From: Kutzneria kofuensis
GTDB lineage: Bacteria; Actinomycetota; Actinomycetes; Mycobacteriales; Pseudonocardiaceae
Assembly: GCF_014203355.1 (NCBI RefSeq)
Contig: NZ_JACHIR010000001.1
Location: 806,001-870,000 of the forward strand
Reading direction: 5' to 3'
DNA: 64,000 nt
Positions 30,045-39,397 of the stretch are shown here, in pieces. The translations under genes were made by a program, and so were the position numbers. Position 1 is the first letter of the stretch, and each line of letters starts with the position of its first letter. Below the pieces are notes generated by a model. That model saw only the letters and a list, made by a program, of their open reading frames with translations. It did no database searches and was not told where the DNA came from.

Positions 30045-31055
30045 CTACTCGGTCTTGACCGGCACTGCGGAGATCCGCACGTCGGGTCCGCTCATGGTGA
30101 CGTCTTCGATGCCGAAAGGCAGCGCCTGGGTGATGGTGTTCACGCCGGCGTCCAGCAGCGCGGCCGGGCCCGCCCCCAGCAGCACGGGCGCTATGTAAAC
30201 GAGGGCGCGGTCCACGCGGTGCGCCCGCAGGAAGGCGCCGGCCAGCATCGGGCCACCCTCCAGCAACACGTCCACCACACCCCGCTCGGCCAGTGCGGCC
30301 AGCACCTCGTTCGGGTCGTGGCTCCGCACGTGCAGCGTCTCCGCCGCGTCGTCCAACACGCGGGCGGCCGGGTCTATTTCGGTCTTGCCGACGACCACGC
30401 GCAGCGGCTGCCTCGCCGCGAGGGTGCCGTCGTCCTCGCGGGCGGTCAGCTGTGGGTCGTCGGTGCGGATGGTGCCGGTGCCGGCGACGATCGCGTCCAC
30501 CTTGCGGCGGATGTCGTGCACCTCGGCCCGGGACATCGGGGAGCTGATCCAGCGGCTCGTGCCGTCGGCCGCCGCGACGCGGCCGTCCAGGCTTGCCGCG
30601 TACTTCCATGTGACGTGCGGACGGCCAGTGCGGGCGTAGTGCAGCCAGGCCCGCAGCGGCCCACGCTCCACGTCCTCTGCGAGCAGGCCGCCCTCCACCT
30701 TGACGCCGGCGGCGCGCAGCACGTCAGCGCCGCCCGCCGCTCGGGGGTTGGGGTCCGCCACCGCGTAGAACACGCTGCTGATGCCGGCCGCGAGCAGTGC
30801 CTGCGTGCACGGCGGCGTGCGGCCGTAATGCGAGCACGGCTCCAGCGTCACGTAGGCCGTGCCGCCCTTGGCCCGCTCCCCCGCCGCGCGCAGCGCCATG
30901 ACCTCCGCGTGCGGGCCGCCCGGCGGCTGCGTCGCGCCGATGCCGACGATCTCGCCGTCCGCGGCCACGATCGCCGCGCCCACCGGCGGGTTCGGGCTCG
31001 TGATGCCCCTCGCCCGCTCGCTGGCCTCGATCGCCGCCCGCATCGCCGCCGTCAT
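30045..31055 (-). CDS. ribD: Bifunctional pyrimidine deaminase / reductase
   Basis: 336 residues. The deaminase domain has zinc ligands His49 (PHAEVMAL) and Cys74/Cys83 ([12 protein letters not shown]); the reductase domain begins around 150 ([20 protein letters not shown]) and contains VVGKTEIDP and [13 protein letters not shown]. It carries out the second and third steps of riboflavin synthesis. Its start overlaps the rpe stop by 4 bases, so rpe-ribD-ribE-ribBA-ribH form one unit. No FMN riboswitch fits in this overlap. Confidence 0.97.
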   Translation of the reverse strand: MTAAMRAAIEASERARGITSPNPPVGAAIVAADGEIVGIGATQPPGGPHAEVMALRAAGERAKGGTAYVTLEPCSHYGRTPPCTQALLAAGISSVFYAVADPNPRAAGGADVLRAAGVKVEGGLLAEDVERGPLRAWLHYARTGRPHVTWKYAASLDGRVAAADGTSRWISSPMSRAEVHDIRRKVDAIVAGTGTIRTDDPQLTAREDDGTLAARQPLRVVVGKTEIDPAARVLDDAAETLHVRSHDPNEVLAALAERGVVDVLLEGGPMLAGAFLRAHRVDRALVYIAPVLLGAGPAALLDAGVNTITQALPFGIEDVTMSGPDVRISAVPVKTE

Positions 31056-31711
31056 CGCGCGGCCTTGGCCCTCAGGTTGCGAACGGCTTCCGCGGGGTCC
31101 TTCGCGCCGTACACCGCCGAGCCCGCGACGAAGCAGTCCACGCCCGCCTCCGCCGCCTGCTCGATCGTGTCCTCGTTGATGCCGCCGTCGATCTCCACCA
31201 GCAGCGTCAGGTGGCCCGTGTCGACCAGGCGGCGGGCCGTGCGGACCTTGCCCAGAACCTCCGGCATGAACGACTGGCCGCCGAACCCCGGCTCCACCGA
31301 CATCACCAGCAGCGTGTCGTAGTGCTTCAGCAGGTCCACGTAGGGCTCCAGCGGCGTGCCCGGCTTGACCGACAGGCCCGCCTTCGCCCCGGCCGCCCGC
31401 AGGTCCCGCGCGATCGCCACCGGGTCCTTCGCCGCCTCCACGTGCACCGTCACGTTGTAGGCGCCCGCCTCGGCGTACCCCACCGCCCAGCGGTCCGGGT
31501 CGTCGATCATCAGGTGGCAGTCCAGCGGGATGTCCGTCGCCTTGCGGATCGCCTGCACCACCGGCAGGCCCAGGGTCAGGTTCGGCACGAAGTGCGCGTC
31601 CATCACGTCCACGTGCAGCCAGTCCGCGCCGGCCACGACGTTGGCCTCCTCGCCCAGCCGGGCGAAGTCGGCGGACAGGATGCTCGGGGCGATCAGCGGC
31701 GACTGTGGCAC
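31052..31711 (-). CDS. rpe: Ribulose-phosphate 3-epimerase
   Basis: 219 residues. Metal and catalytic elements are intact: [61 protein letters not shown] and [15 protein letters not shown]. It interconverts ribulose-5-P and xylulose-5-P and so supplies ribulose-5-P, the RibB substrate, to the downstream rib genes, a sensible pairing that is conserved in actinobacteria. Confidence 0.97.
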   Translation of the reverse strand: MPQSPLIAPSILSADFARLGEEANVVAGADWLHVDVMDAHFVPNLTLGLPVVQAIRKATDIPLDCHLMIDDPDRWAVGYAEAGAYNVTVHVEAAKDPVAIARDLRAAGAKAGLSVKPGTPLEPYVDLLKHYDTLLVMSVEPGFGGQSFMPEVLGKVRTARRLVDTGHLTLLVEIDGGINEDTIEQAAEAGVDCFVAGSAVYGAKDPAEAVRNLRAKAAR

Positions 31712-31792
31712 GCCCCGAGTCTAGTTGTCAGTCCCGCATGGATTCGGCTCCGCGCCGCTCACCCCGCTAGGCCGTAGGTCACACCCTGCCCC

Positions 31793-33220
31793 TCACAATC
31801 GACGCAGCACCTGGCAGAACATGGCGTCGGTGCCGTGGCGGTGCGGCCAGAGCTGCACGTGCGGACCGTCGCCGAGGTGGGGAACGCCGGGGAACAGGTC
31901 CCTGGTGTCGACCGCCTCGGCCAGGCCCTTGCGGACGATGTCGGAGGTGACGCCGATGGACTCCCGCAGGTGCGGCGAGCAGACGACGTAGGCGACGACG
32001 CCGCCGGGTCGGACCAGCTTCAGCGCGGCGGTGAGGAGCTCGCGCTGGAGCTTGGTGAGGTCGGCGACGTCGTCGGGGCGACGGCGCCAGCGGGCTTCGG
32101 GCCGGCGGCGGAGAGCGCCGAGGCCGGTGCACGGGGCGTCGACCAGGACCCGGTCGAAGCCGCCCTCGGGCAACCCTGAGTCCCGCCCGTCGGCGACGTG
32201 CACGGTGATGTCGAGGCCGGTGGTGGACTTGCGGACGAGGTCGGCGCGATGCGGGGCCTTCTCGACGGCGTCGACGGTGGCGCCGGACAGGCGGGCCAGC
32301 GCCGCGAGCAAGGCGGCCTTGCCACCGGGACCGGCACACAGGTCCAGCCATCGCTCGTCGCGGCCGGCCAGCTCGGCGCGGGTCAGGGCGAGGGCGCAGA
32401 GCTGGCTGCCCTCGTCCTGCACGGCGGCGAGCCGCTCGCGAACGGGCTCCAGGTCGCCGGGGTCGCCGGCGCCGGGCTCCAGGTGCACGCCGTACGGCGA
32501 GTACGGCGCGACGTCGCCGCCGACGATGGCGGCGAGTTCCTCGCTGCTGATCTCCCCGGGCCGGGCGGCGAGATGCACGGCCGGGCGGGCGTCGTCGGCC
32601 CGCAGTGCGGCGTCCAGCTCGTCGCCCTTGTCCCCCAAGGCGTCGGCAAACGCTTGCGCGATCCACTTGGGATGGGCGTTGGTGAACGCCAGGCGGCCGA
32701 CGGGGTCCTCGGGGGCGAGCTGCTTGACCCACGCCTGCTCGTCCTGCTCGCCCACGCGGCGCAGCACGGCGTTGACGAAGCCGGCCGGTCCGGAACCGTG
32801 CACGGCCCGCACGAGGTCCACAGTGGACGCCACTGCGGCGTGCGCGGGAATCCTGGTGCGCAGCAACTGGTAGGCGCCGAGCCGCATGGCGTCCAGAAAC
32901 GGTCCGTCTATTTCGGACAGTGGCCGGTCCGAGCAGGCGGCGATGATCTCGTCCAGCAGCCCCTGCGCCCGCGCTGCGCCGTAGGCGAGCTCGGTGGCCA
33001 GCGCGGCGTCCCGGCCGCCGATCCGCCGCTCCCGCAACAGCTTCGGCAGCACGAGGTTGGCGTACGCGTCGCGCTCGCGGATCGCCTTGAGGGTGTCCCA
33101 CGCGGCGATGCGCGCCGGGTCGTCCTCCGGCGGGCGGCGCGGGCCCTGCCGCCGGGCGGGTGGATGCTGGCGCTGCGGCCGGGACGGACGCCGGCTCGGT
33201 CCGCCGCTTCGCTCGCTCAC
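31793..33220 (-). CDS. rsmB: 16S rRNA (cytosine-C5) methyltransferase RsmB/Sun
   Basis: 475 residues. A basic N-terminal extension precedes the NusB-like RNA-binding domain ([20 protein letters not shown], then [17 protein letters not shown]). The SAM domain has [16 protein letters not shown], the motif IV Cys in [19 protein letters not shown] and the catalytic Cys in YVVCSPH. GTG 33220 overlaps the fmt stop (GTGA). Order def-fmt-rsmB is conserved. Confidence 0.95.
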   Translation of the reverse strand: MSERSGGPSRRPSRPQRQHPPARRQGPRRPPEDDPARIAAWDTLKAIRERDAYANLVLPKLLRERRIGGRDAALATELAYGAARAQGLLDEIIAACSDRPLSEIDGPFLDAMRLGAYQLLRTRIPAHAAVASTVDLVRAVHGSGPAGFVNAVLRRVGEQDEQAWVKQLAPEDPVGRLAFTNAHPKWIAQAFADALGDKGDELDAALRADDARPAVHLAARPGEISSEELAAIVGGDVAPYSPYGVHLEPGAGDPGDLEPVRERLAAVQDEGSQLCALALTRAELAGRDERWLDLCAGPGGKAALLAALARLSGATVDAVEKAPHRADLVRKSTTGLDITVHVADGRDSGLPEGGFDRVLVDAPCTGLGALRRRPEARWRRRPDDVADLTKLQRELLTAALKLVRPGGVVAYVVCSPHLRESIGVTSDIVRKGLAEAVDTRDLFPGVPHLGDGPHVQLWPHRHGTDAMFCQVLRRL

Positions 33221-34146
33221 GCCAACCGCTCCCCTGCCTCGATCCTCGTGCCGCGCGCCCAGTCGGTCGCGGCCATCCGCTTCTTGCCCGGCGCCTGCAC
33301 CTCGCCCAGCTGCACGGCGACGGTCGACGTGCCGACCAGCACCCGCTTGCGCTCGACCCGGATCTCCCCGGGGGCCAGGTCGTCCACATCGGACAGACGG
33401 ACCGGCCCCAGCTTGAGCCGCTCGTCCCGGAACACCGCCCAGGCCCCGGGTTCCGGCGTCACCGCCCGGGCCAGCCGGTCCACCGCGAGCGCCGGAGCGG
33501 TGAAGTCCAGATGCGCGTCGTCCACGGTGATCTTGCCCGCGTAGCTGACGCCGTCGGCCGCCGGCTGCTCGCGTGCCTCCAGCGTGCCGTCCTCGATCCC
33601 GTCCAGGGTTCGGACCAGCAGGTCCGCGCCGACGATGGCCAGCCGGTCCAGCAGCTCGCCGGCCGTCTCGTGCTCGCCGATGCGCTCCGTGACCACGCCG
33701 AACACCGGGCCGGCGTCCAACTCCTTGACGATGCGGAACGTGCTCGCGCCGGTGATCTCGTCGCCGGCCCGCACCGACGCCTGCACCGGGGCCGCGCCGC
33801 GCCAGGCCGGCAGCAGCGAGAAGTGCAAGTTCACCCAGCCGTGTCGCGGCACGTCCAGCGTGCGCTGCGGCAGCAACGCCCCGTACGCGACCACCGGGCA
33901 GCAGTCGGGGTCGATCTCGCGCAGCCGGTCCAGGAACTCCGGCGCGCCCGCCTTCTCCGGCGTCAGCACCTCGATGCCGTGCTCGTCGGCCAGTGCCCCG
34001 ACGGGTGACCGCACCAGGTGCCGGCCGCGCCCGGCCGGGGCGTCCGGCCTGGTCACGACCGCCGCCACCTCGTGCCGTTCGGACGCGATCAGGGCCCGCA
34101 GCGACGGCAGCGCCACCTCGGGCGTGCCGGCGAAGACCAGCCGCAT
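33217..34146 (-). CDS. fmt: Methionyl-tRNA formyltransferase
   Basis: 309 residues. The N-terminal Rossmann domain begins [18 protein letters not shown]; the formyl-transfer site is [19 protein letters not shown] with the Asn-His pair, then [10 protein letters not shown]-terminal tRNA-binding domain follows. It formylates initiator Met-tRNA. Start and def stop share one base (TGATG). Confidence 0.97.
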   Translation of the reverse strand: MRLVFAGTPEVALPSLRALIASERHEVAAVVTRPDAPAGRGRHLVRSPVGALADEHGIEVLTPEKAGAPEFLDRLREIDPDCCPVVAYGALLPQRTLDVPRHGWVNLHFSLLPAWRGAAPVQASVRAGDEITGASTFRIVKELDAGPVFGVVTERIGEHETAGELLDRLAIVGADLLVRTLDGIEDGTLEAREQPAADGVSYAGKITVDDAHLDFTAPALAVDRLARAVTPEPGAWAVFRDERLKLGPVRLSDVDDLAPGEIRVERKRVLVGTSTVAVQLGEVQAPGKKRMAATDWARGTRIEAGERLA

Positions 34147-34694
34147 CAGTTGCCACCGCCGAACAGGCTGTGCGGGCTCTGCTTGATCGTGGGGACCGCG
34201 CCGGCGAACCACTCGGCCTCGCGGATGGCCTTCATGGCCTCCTTGCGGGTCTGCGCGTCCAGGCGGTCCAGGAACAGCACGCCGTCCAGGTGGTCCGTCT
34301 CGTGCTGGATGCAGCGGGCCAGCAGTTCGCTGCCCTCCACCTCGACCGGCTCGCCGTGCATGTTCCAGCCCTTGGCCACCACATGCAGGTGCCGCTTGCA
34401 GTCCCAGGACAGGCCGGGGATGGACAGGCAGCCCTCCGGGCCGTCCTGCATCTCCTCGCCGACCACGTCGAAGGTCGGGTTGACCAGGTGCCCCGCGAAG
34501 CCGTCGCAGTGGTAGGTGAACACTCGCAGGCCCACGCCCAGCTGCGGCGCGGCCAGGCCGGCGCCGCCCTTGTCCTCCATGGTCTCCCACAGGTCGGCGA
34601 CCAGGCCGCGGAGTTCCTTGTCGAAGTCGGTGACCTCGGCGGCGCGGGTGCGCAGCACCGGGTCCCCGAACAGGCGGATGGGCTGGACGGTCAC
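34146..34694 (-). CDS. def: Peptide deformylase
   Basis: 182 residues. All three motifs are present: [20 protein letters not shown] (metal Cys) and [12 protein letters not shown] (HExxH-type metal site and catalytic Glu). It removes the formyl group from new proteins, reversing the product of Fmt encoded next. Start ATG 34694 is read from a short leader containing TAGACT, a possible -10 box. Confidence 0.96.
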   Translation of the reverse strand: MTVQPIRLFGDPVLRTRAAEVTDFDKELRGLVADLWETMEDKGGAGLAAPQLGVGLRVFTYHCDGFAGHLVNPTFDVVGEEMQDGPEGCLSIPGLSWDCKRHLHVVAKGWNMHGEPVEVEGSELLARCIQHETDHLDGVLFLDRLDAQTRKEAMKAIREAEWFAGAVPTIKQSPHSLFGGGN

Positions 34695-34739
34695 TGGTCT
34701 CCCTGGGCTGGACGGGCCTTGCCGGTCCAGTCTAGGAGA

Positions 34740-34892
34740 TCAGTACTCTGCGTGGTCGGCCCCCAGGAACAGCACGGTCGCCATGGCGACGACGAAGTGC
34801 CCGGTGAACCTGGCCGCCGTGATTAGCGCCGACAGCAGCTGAGCCGGCCAGCGGACGGCGATGGTGTTGTGGGTGGCGGTCAGCGTGGTCAT
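34740..34892 (-). CDS. Small single-span membrane protein
   Basis: 50 residues from ATG 34892 with a GAGGAG site. One hydrophobic helix runs about 15-44 (LLSALITAARFTGHFVVAMA, then TVLFLGA), ending in a short acidic tail. It lies between priA and def on the same strand. No family recognised; too short for the usual gene finders, but the ribosome site and hydrophobic pattern support it. Confidence 0.55.
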   Translation of the reverse strand: MTTLTATHNTIAVRWPAQLLSALITAARFTGHFVVAMATVLFLGADHAEY

Positions 34893-34971
34893 CGTGGCTC
34901 CTCGGGTCGATCGTGACTCAAGGTTCGCTCGGTGAACCGTCATCCCGCGTCGGCACGGAGTCCCATCCGCG

Positions 34972-34993
34972 GACTCATCCCCGAGGATGAGTC
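34972..34993 (-). terminator. Hairpin at the end of priA
   Basis: A 9-bp perfect stem (34972-34980 with 34985-34993), CCGA loop, overlapping the priA stop codon. No U-tract. Confidence 0.5.
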
Positions 34994-36983
34994 ACAGCAG
35001 CTCAAGCGGGTCCATGCGGACCCGGACGGGATCGGGGTCCTTGCGGGCGGTGCGCACGCGCACGGCGGCGGCGACGGCCTCGGCCAGGGCGCGGCCCTCG
35101 GCACGGGAGGCGCGGACGAGGGCGCGTTCCTTGTCCTCGCCCAGCGGCACGGGGCCGAGGATCTCGCCGGTGGCGGGCAGCCGCAGCTCGTCCAGCACGG
35201 CGGCGACGGCGTCGGGGACGCCGTCGATGGTGGCCATCCGCACGGCGGGCGGGAAGCCGAGCTCGGTCCGTCCGGAGAGCTCCAGGTTGGCGTGCCAGAC
35301 GGGGTCCCACCGGACAAGCGCCTGCACGGTCGGCAGGCTCGACTCCGCCGTGACGACGACCCGGCCGCCCTGTGCGCCGGAGACGACCATGCCGGCGGCG
35401 GTCATCCACAGCCGCAGCGCCTCCTCCGTCGCCCGGAGGTCGGCGCGCCCGAGGATGGCCCAACCGTCGAGGAGCAGCGCGGCACCGTAACCGCCGACGG
35501 CGTGCGGCTCGGCACCGGGAGTGGCGACGACGAGGGCAGGGGCGTCGGGCACCTCGGCCAGCACCTCGCCGGCGCCGGAGGTCCGTACGACGATGCCGGG
35601 GAAGGCACGGCCGAGCTCCTCGGCAGTGCGCTTGGAGCCGACGACAACGGCGCGCAGTCGGCGTGAACCGCAGGCCGTGCAGCGGAACATGACCTCCACG
35701 GCCCCGCACCAGCGGCACTCGGCCGGGCGCGGCGCACCGTTGTCGCTGCCGCCGGGAAGGGACAGCGGCCCGGCGCACTTGCGGCACTGGGCCCGCACGC
35801 GGCAGTTGGCACACGCGAGCGCCGGCACGTAGCCACGGCGCGGCACCTGCACGAGCACCGGCCGCCCGGCCTTCAGGGCGTCGCGGGCGGCGTCGAAGGC
35901 GATGGCCGGCAGCCGCGCCGTGCGGGCGGCCTCGTCCCGGGCCAGCTGCGTGTCGGTCTCGCCGATGGCCGTCACGCGGGGTGCAACGGCACGGAGCTGT
36001 TCGCGCGAGGCGACGATCTCCGGCGCCCAACCGGTGTCCACGAGCAGCTGTGCCTCGGCGGTCCGCGCGAAGGCAGCGACGAGCAGCGACGCCCCGGCCA
36101 TGTGTGCCCGCTGCACCAGGACGTCCCGCACATGCGGATACGGCGCCAGCTGCTCGGCGTGGCCGCTGTCGCCGTCGTCCCACACCACGAACAGCCCCGG
36201 GTCGGCGACGGGGGCAAAGGTAGCGGCCTTGGTACCGACGACGACGCGCACAGTCCCCCGCAGCACCGACAGCCACCGCTTGTAGCGCTCCCCCGGCCCG
36301 AGGTCGGCCGACAGTGCGACGACGCCGTCCATCAGCTTCTGACACGCCGCGAACACCCGATTCACGTCGCGGTAGTCCGGCACCACGATGACCACGCCCT
36401 TGCCGGCGGCCGCGACCGTGGCGGCGACCTCGGCCAGCCGCGCGGGCCAGTCCTCGCCGGGCAGCGCCTGCCAGACGGCGTTCGCCGAGCGGCCGCCGGC
36501 CAGGGCGTCGAGATAGGCGGGGCCGCGGGTGTAGCGCTGCCAGCCGTCAGCCGCTGGACGTTGCGGCGGCGGCACCGGGTCGTCGGCCGGGCGGGCCTCC
36601 GCGCGGGCGTGTCGCGGCGGGATCGCCAGCCGCAGCACATTGGCCAGCGACCCGACGTACCGGTCGGCAACCGCGCGGGCCAGGCCGTGGATCTCCGGTG
36701 TCAGCACCACTTCCGGCGACACGACCCGCTCGATGTACTTGATCTTGTCGGCGACCTCGGTGTGCTCGACCCGCTCCAGCAGGAAGCCGTCGGTCAGCTT
36801 GCCCCGGAACCGCACCCGCACCCGCACGCCCGGCTTTGCGTCGGCGTCACACTCGGCGGGGATGCGGTAGTCGAAGGGGAAGTCCAGGTGGTACGGCAGC
36901 GGCACGTCCACGCTGACGCGTGCGACGGCGGCGGAGGCGGCGGGACGCCGCTCACCGCGCCGGACGTTCCCGCTGGTGGCCAC
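34992..36983 (-). CDS. priA: Primosomal protein N' (PriA), helicase-defective type
   Basis: 663 residues. The 3'-DNA-binding domain opens with VDVPLPYHLDFPFDYRIPAE. Eight zinc-binding cysteines are kept (CANCRVRAQCRKC, then CRWCGAVEVMFRCTACG). Where other PriA proteins have a Walker A GSGKTE, this one reads WQALPGEDWPARLAEVAATV, and the DEEH box appears as WDDGDSG. Both changes agree with the known actinobacterial PriA that lacks ATPase motifs, so it probably loads the replisome without unwinding. In relatives metK precedes it; here 11 kb intervenes. Confidence 0.93.
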   Translation of the reverse strand: MATSGNVRRGERRPAASAAVARVSVDVPLPYHLDFPFDYRIPAECDADAKPGVRVRVRFRGKLTDGFLLERVEHTEVADKIKYIERVVSPEVVLTPEIHGLARAVADRYVGSLANVLRLAIPPRHARAEARPADDPVPPPQRPAADGWQRYTRGPAYLDALAGGRSANAVWQALPGEDWPARLAEVAATVAAAGKGVVIVVPDYRDVNRVFAACQKLMDGVVALSADLGPGERYKRWLSVLRGTVRVVVGTKAATFAPVADPGLFVVWDDGDSGHAEQLAPYPHVRDVLVQRAHMAGASLLVAAFARTAEAQLLVDTGWAPEIVASREQLRAVAPRVTAIGETDTQLARDEAARTARLPAIAFDAARDALKAGRPVLVQVPRRGYVPALACANCRVRAQCRKCAGPLSLPGGSDNGAPRPAECRWCGAVEVMFRCTACGSRRLRAVVVGSKRTAEELGRAFPGIVVRTSGAGEVLAEVPDAPALVVATPGAEPHAVGGYGAALLLDGWAILGRADLRATEEALRLWMTAAGMVVSGAQGGRVVVTAESSLPTVQALVRWDPVWHANLELSGRTELGFPPAVRMATIDGVPDAVAAVLDELRLPATGEILGPVPLGEDKERALVRASRAEGRALAEAVAAAVRVRTARKDPDPVRVRMDPLELL

Positions 36984-37021
36984 GCTGTGAGGTCTACCAG
37001 AGCAGCCCCGCTTGGTGCCGT

Positions 37022-37064
37022 GAAGGGGGCATTCCTGGCGTCGGACGCCAGGAATGCCCCCTTC
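37022..37064. terminator. 20-bp perfect hairpin downstream of the G1 peptidase gene
   Basis: Arms 37022-37041 and 37045-37064 with a CGG loop form an exceptionally long, perfect stem between the peptidase stop (37139) and the priA start. It should end minus-strand transcription and isolate priA. Confidence 0.75.
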
Positions 37065-37138
37065 CGGGCTCTGTCCGAAATCGACATTCGGTGTGCCGTG
37101 CTTGTGCCGCGCGTTCCGCGCGGGACTCGCCGGGGTCG

Positions 37139-37870
37139 TTACACGTGCTTCCAGGTGCAGGTGAAGGTGTTGCCGCCGGACAGGCCCGAGACGGCGTCCT
37201 TGGTGGTGCCGCCGCTGGCCTGGGTGATGGGGTCGTAGTTCTGGCTGCCGATGGCCTTGCCGTTGGCGGTGGCGTTGGTGAACGTCACACTGCCGAAGTC
37301 GGCCAGCGGCAGCGTGCCATTGCTGTCGGACGGCGCCTCGGCGATGATCTCGGCGCTGGCCAGCTTGGCAGCGGAGTAGGTCTTGTTGACGGTGTGGCTC
37401 CAGCCACGCGTGTCGTCGGAGATCTTCAACGTGAACTTGCCGCCGGTGGTCTCGGTCACCGAGGCGGTGAAGTGGTCGCCGGGGCGGACGGTGTCGCTGA
37501 AGTTGACCGGGTAGGCCGGGTACATCTCGTACCAGGCGTAGTACTCGGCCTGGCCGTTGATGTAGTCGACCTCGGTGCCGAGCTGTTCCACGGAGTTGCT
37601 GCCGTCGCCGTCGATGCCGACCCAGAAGCTGGAGTACGCGTCCTGGGAGGTGGCCTTCACCGACGGCTGCACCCAGCTGGCGGACACGCTGGTGAACTTG
37701 CCGCCGGTCACTGCATAGCCAGCCCAGTTGCCGCTGGTGCTGTGGGACAGGCCGTGGTTGAGCGGCTTATGGATGTGTGGCGCCGGTGCGGCGGTGGCGG
37801 CCGGAGTGGCCAGGCCGATCACGGCCAGCGGTGCGAGCACGGCGATGGCGATACGCAGGCGCGTCTTCAC
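37139..37870 (-). CDS. Secreted G1-family (eqolisin-like) glutamic endopeptidase
   Basis: 243 residues. A signal peptide (about 1-29, cleavage in TPAATAAPA) is followed by the family core: NWAGYAVTGGKFTSVSASWV, VGIDGDGSNSVEQLGTEVDY with a candidate catalytic Gln96, WYEMYPAYP and SAEIIAEAPSDSNGTLPLAD with candidate catalytic Glu174 or Glu178, then FGSVTFTNATANG. G1 enzymes are acid proteases best known from fungi but present in actinomycetes. GTG 37870 has a GAGGAG site and a good promoter sits 43-71 bases upstream. Monocistronic. Confidence 0.85.
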   Translation of the reverse strand: MKTRLRIAIAVLAPLAVIGLATPAATAAPAPHIHKPLNHGLSHSTSGNWAGYAVTGGKFTSVSASWVQPSVKATSQDAYSSFWVGIDGDGSNSVEQLGTEVDYINGQAEYYAWYEMYPAYPVNFSDTVRPGDHFTASVTETTGGKFTLKISDDTRGWSHTVNKTYSAAKLASAEIIAEAPSDSNGTLPLADFGSVTFTNATANGKAIGSQNYDPITQASGGTTKDAVSGLSGGNTFTCTWKHV

Positions 37871-37912
37871 GACAGGGTCTCCTCGTGCAGGGGTAAGAAG
37901 CACTGCACGGCC

Positions 37913-37941
37913 ACGCTAGGTTCGCGAAACCCCGTGGTGAA
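37913..37941 (-). promoter_or_regulatory. Likely promoter of the G1 peptidase gene
   Basis: On the minus strand TTCACC (37941-37936) and TAGCGT (37918-37913) are exactly 17 bases apart; transcription would start near 37906. Confidence 0.5.
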
Positions 37942-37971
37942 GCGGGAAACCCCTTGGCACGAACCCTAGAT

Positions 37972-39318
37972 TCAGTCAGACCACCGCAAAGCGAACCAAA
38001 GTTCCATGCGCCGCTGCACGTCGGACAGGTCGATGTCCAGTTCCCGTGCCACCACACCGATCCGGTGCCGCACGCTGTTGCGGTGGACGCCGAGCTCGGT
38101 GGCGGTGCGGTCCCAGTTGCCGTTGCACGCCAACCAGGTCCGCACCGTGTCCACAAGTTCGGGTCGAGTTGCCAACGGCGCCAACAACTCCGCGGCGAAT
38201 CGGGCGGCGGCGCCCGGATCCACCAAAGCCGACACACCGTCGGCGCCGGTCACGGGCCGGCCGATGGCGACGGCACGGTCCAGCATCCGCCCGGCTTCCC
38301 GGTCGGCGGACGGCAGATCGGCCACGCCCACCGGGGAACTCACCGCTAGCAGCCAGCCGGCCTCTTGCGCCGCAACAACATCCGGCGAAGTCGTGACGAC
38401 GGCACGCAATCGGCCTCCGTCGACGTCCACCAAGCCGGTGCCGAGGTCGAGGTCCCTGTCGCCACGGGACTTCCGCCGGCCGCGCACCACCCGGTAGCCG
38501 TCGTACGGATCGTCACCAACCAACATCTTCGTGACCGAACGACCGTCGGCCCGCTCGGCCAAAGCCAGCAGCGCCAACGCAACCGCGATGACGGCCCGGT
38601 CCGTGGCGGAGAACGGCCGTTCGGCGCCGACGACCAGAACCTGGTCGGGCTCGACCGGATACCCGACGACGTGCCACGATCCGAGCTCGGTCGACGCGCT
38701 CCGCGGGCCACTGCCGGCCCGAAGCCGTGCCGCCAGCGCCAGAATCTCCGTATCGACGCTTTCGACGCCGACCCGCGCGAGGACACCGTCAGTCCCCAGC
38801 AGCACACACCACCAGTCGGCGAGCTCTGCCAGCGCGGAGACGACTGCGCGCAAGGGATTCGGCCGCAACGCCGCGCGTGTCAACGCCGCCTGCGCCTCGG
38901 ACAGCCACCGCAGCTCCGCGTGCTCCGCCTCGGCCAGCGCCACCCCCACGGCCTGGCTCACGGCGAGGAACGGTGTCGACGGCGGCAGTGCCAGCAACGG
39001 CAACCCGTGCCGTGCGCACGCGTCAACCAGATCGGCCGGTACATCGTCGTAGACAGGCGTGATGCCGAAGCCCAGCGCCTGCACGCCGGCGGCGACCAGA
39101 CCGCGCACGTACCCGTCGACATCCTCGGGGAAGTTGACGCCGGCGGTCAGCAGCAGCTCGCCGCCGAGCAGGTACGGCACGGGATCCCGCAGCTCGCTGA
39201 CGTGCGCCCACCTGATCGGGCGATCCAGCTGGTCCGAGCCGGTGAGCACGACCAGCCCCAGTTCCGGCCGGCGCACCAGCGTGCCGAGGGGGACTGTGGA
39301 CGTTCGGCCCAAGGACAT
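37972..39318 (-). CDS. PucR-family transcriptional regulator
   Basis: 448 residues. The N-terminal PucR domain begins VPLGTLVRRPELGLVVLTG and includes RPIRWAHVSELRDPVPYLLG; the C-terminal HTH (HTH_30) is CNGNWDRTATELGVHRNSVR followed by RIGVVARELDIDLSDVQRR. PucR proteins activate purine or amino-acid catabolic genes. It is transcribed away from the symporter-ureohydrolase-ThDP-ALDH operon with only 79 bases between the starts, so it is the probable regulator of that operon. Confidence 0.92.
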   Translation of the reverse strand: MSLGRTSTVPLGTLVRRPELGLVVLTGSDQLDRPIRWAHVSELRDPVPYLLGGELLLTAGVNFPEDVDGYVRGLVAAGVQALGFGITPVYDDVPADLVDACARHGLPLLALPPSTPFLAVSQAVGVALAEAEHAELRWLSEAQAALTRAALRPNPLRAVVSALAELADWWCVLLGTDGVLARVGVESVDTEILALAARLRAGSGPRSASTELGSWHVVGYPVEPDQVLVVGAERPFSATDRAVIAVALALLALAERADGRSVTKMLVGDDPYDGYRVVRGRRKSRGDRDLDLGTGLVDVDGGRLRAVVTTSPDVVAAQEAGWLLAVSSPVGVADLPSADREAGRMLDRAVAIGRPVTGADGVSALVDPGAAARFAAELLAPLATRPELVDTVRTWLACNGNWDRTATELGVHRNSVRHRIGVVARELDIDLSDVQRRMELWFALRWSD

Positions 39319-39397
39319 GGCCCGAGATTGTGCACTTCGTCCACAGCGGCCGCACGCCGTCGCTTCCTAGGGTGACCTGAACGACAGGAGGACCCCG

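Noticed and set aside
31712-31792. Search for an FMN riboswitch ahead of the rib genes
   Set aside because: rpe and ribD overlap, and only 81 bases separate rsmB and rpe; no RFN-like conserved pieces were seen.
39319-39397. Search for a guanidine (ykkC-type) riboswitch before the symporter operon
   Set aside because: Only 79 bases between divergent starts and no ACGG-type motif arrangement was seen.
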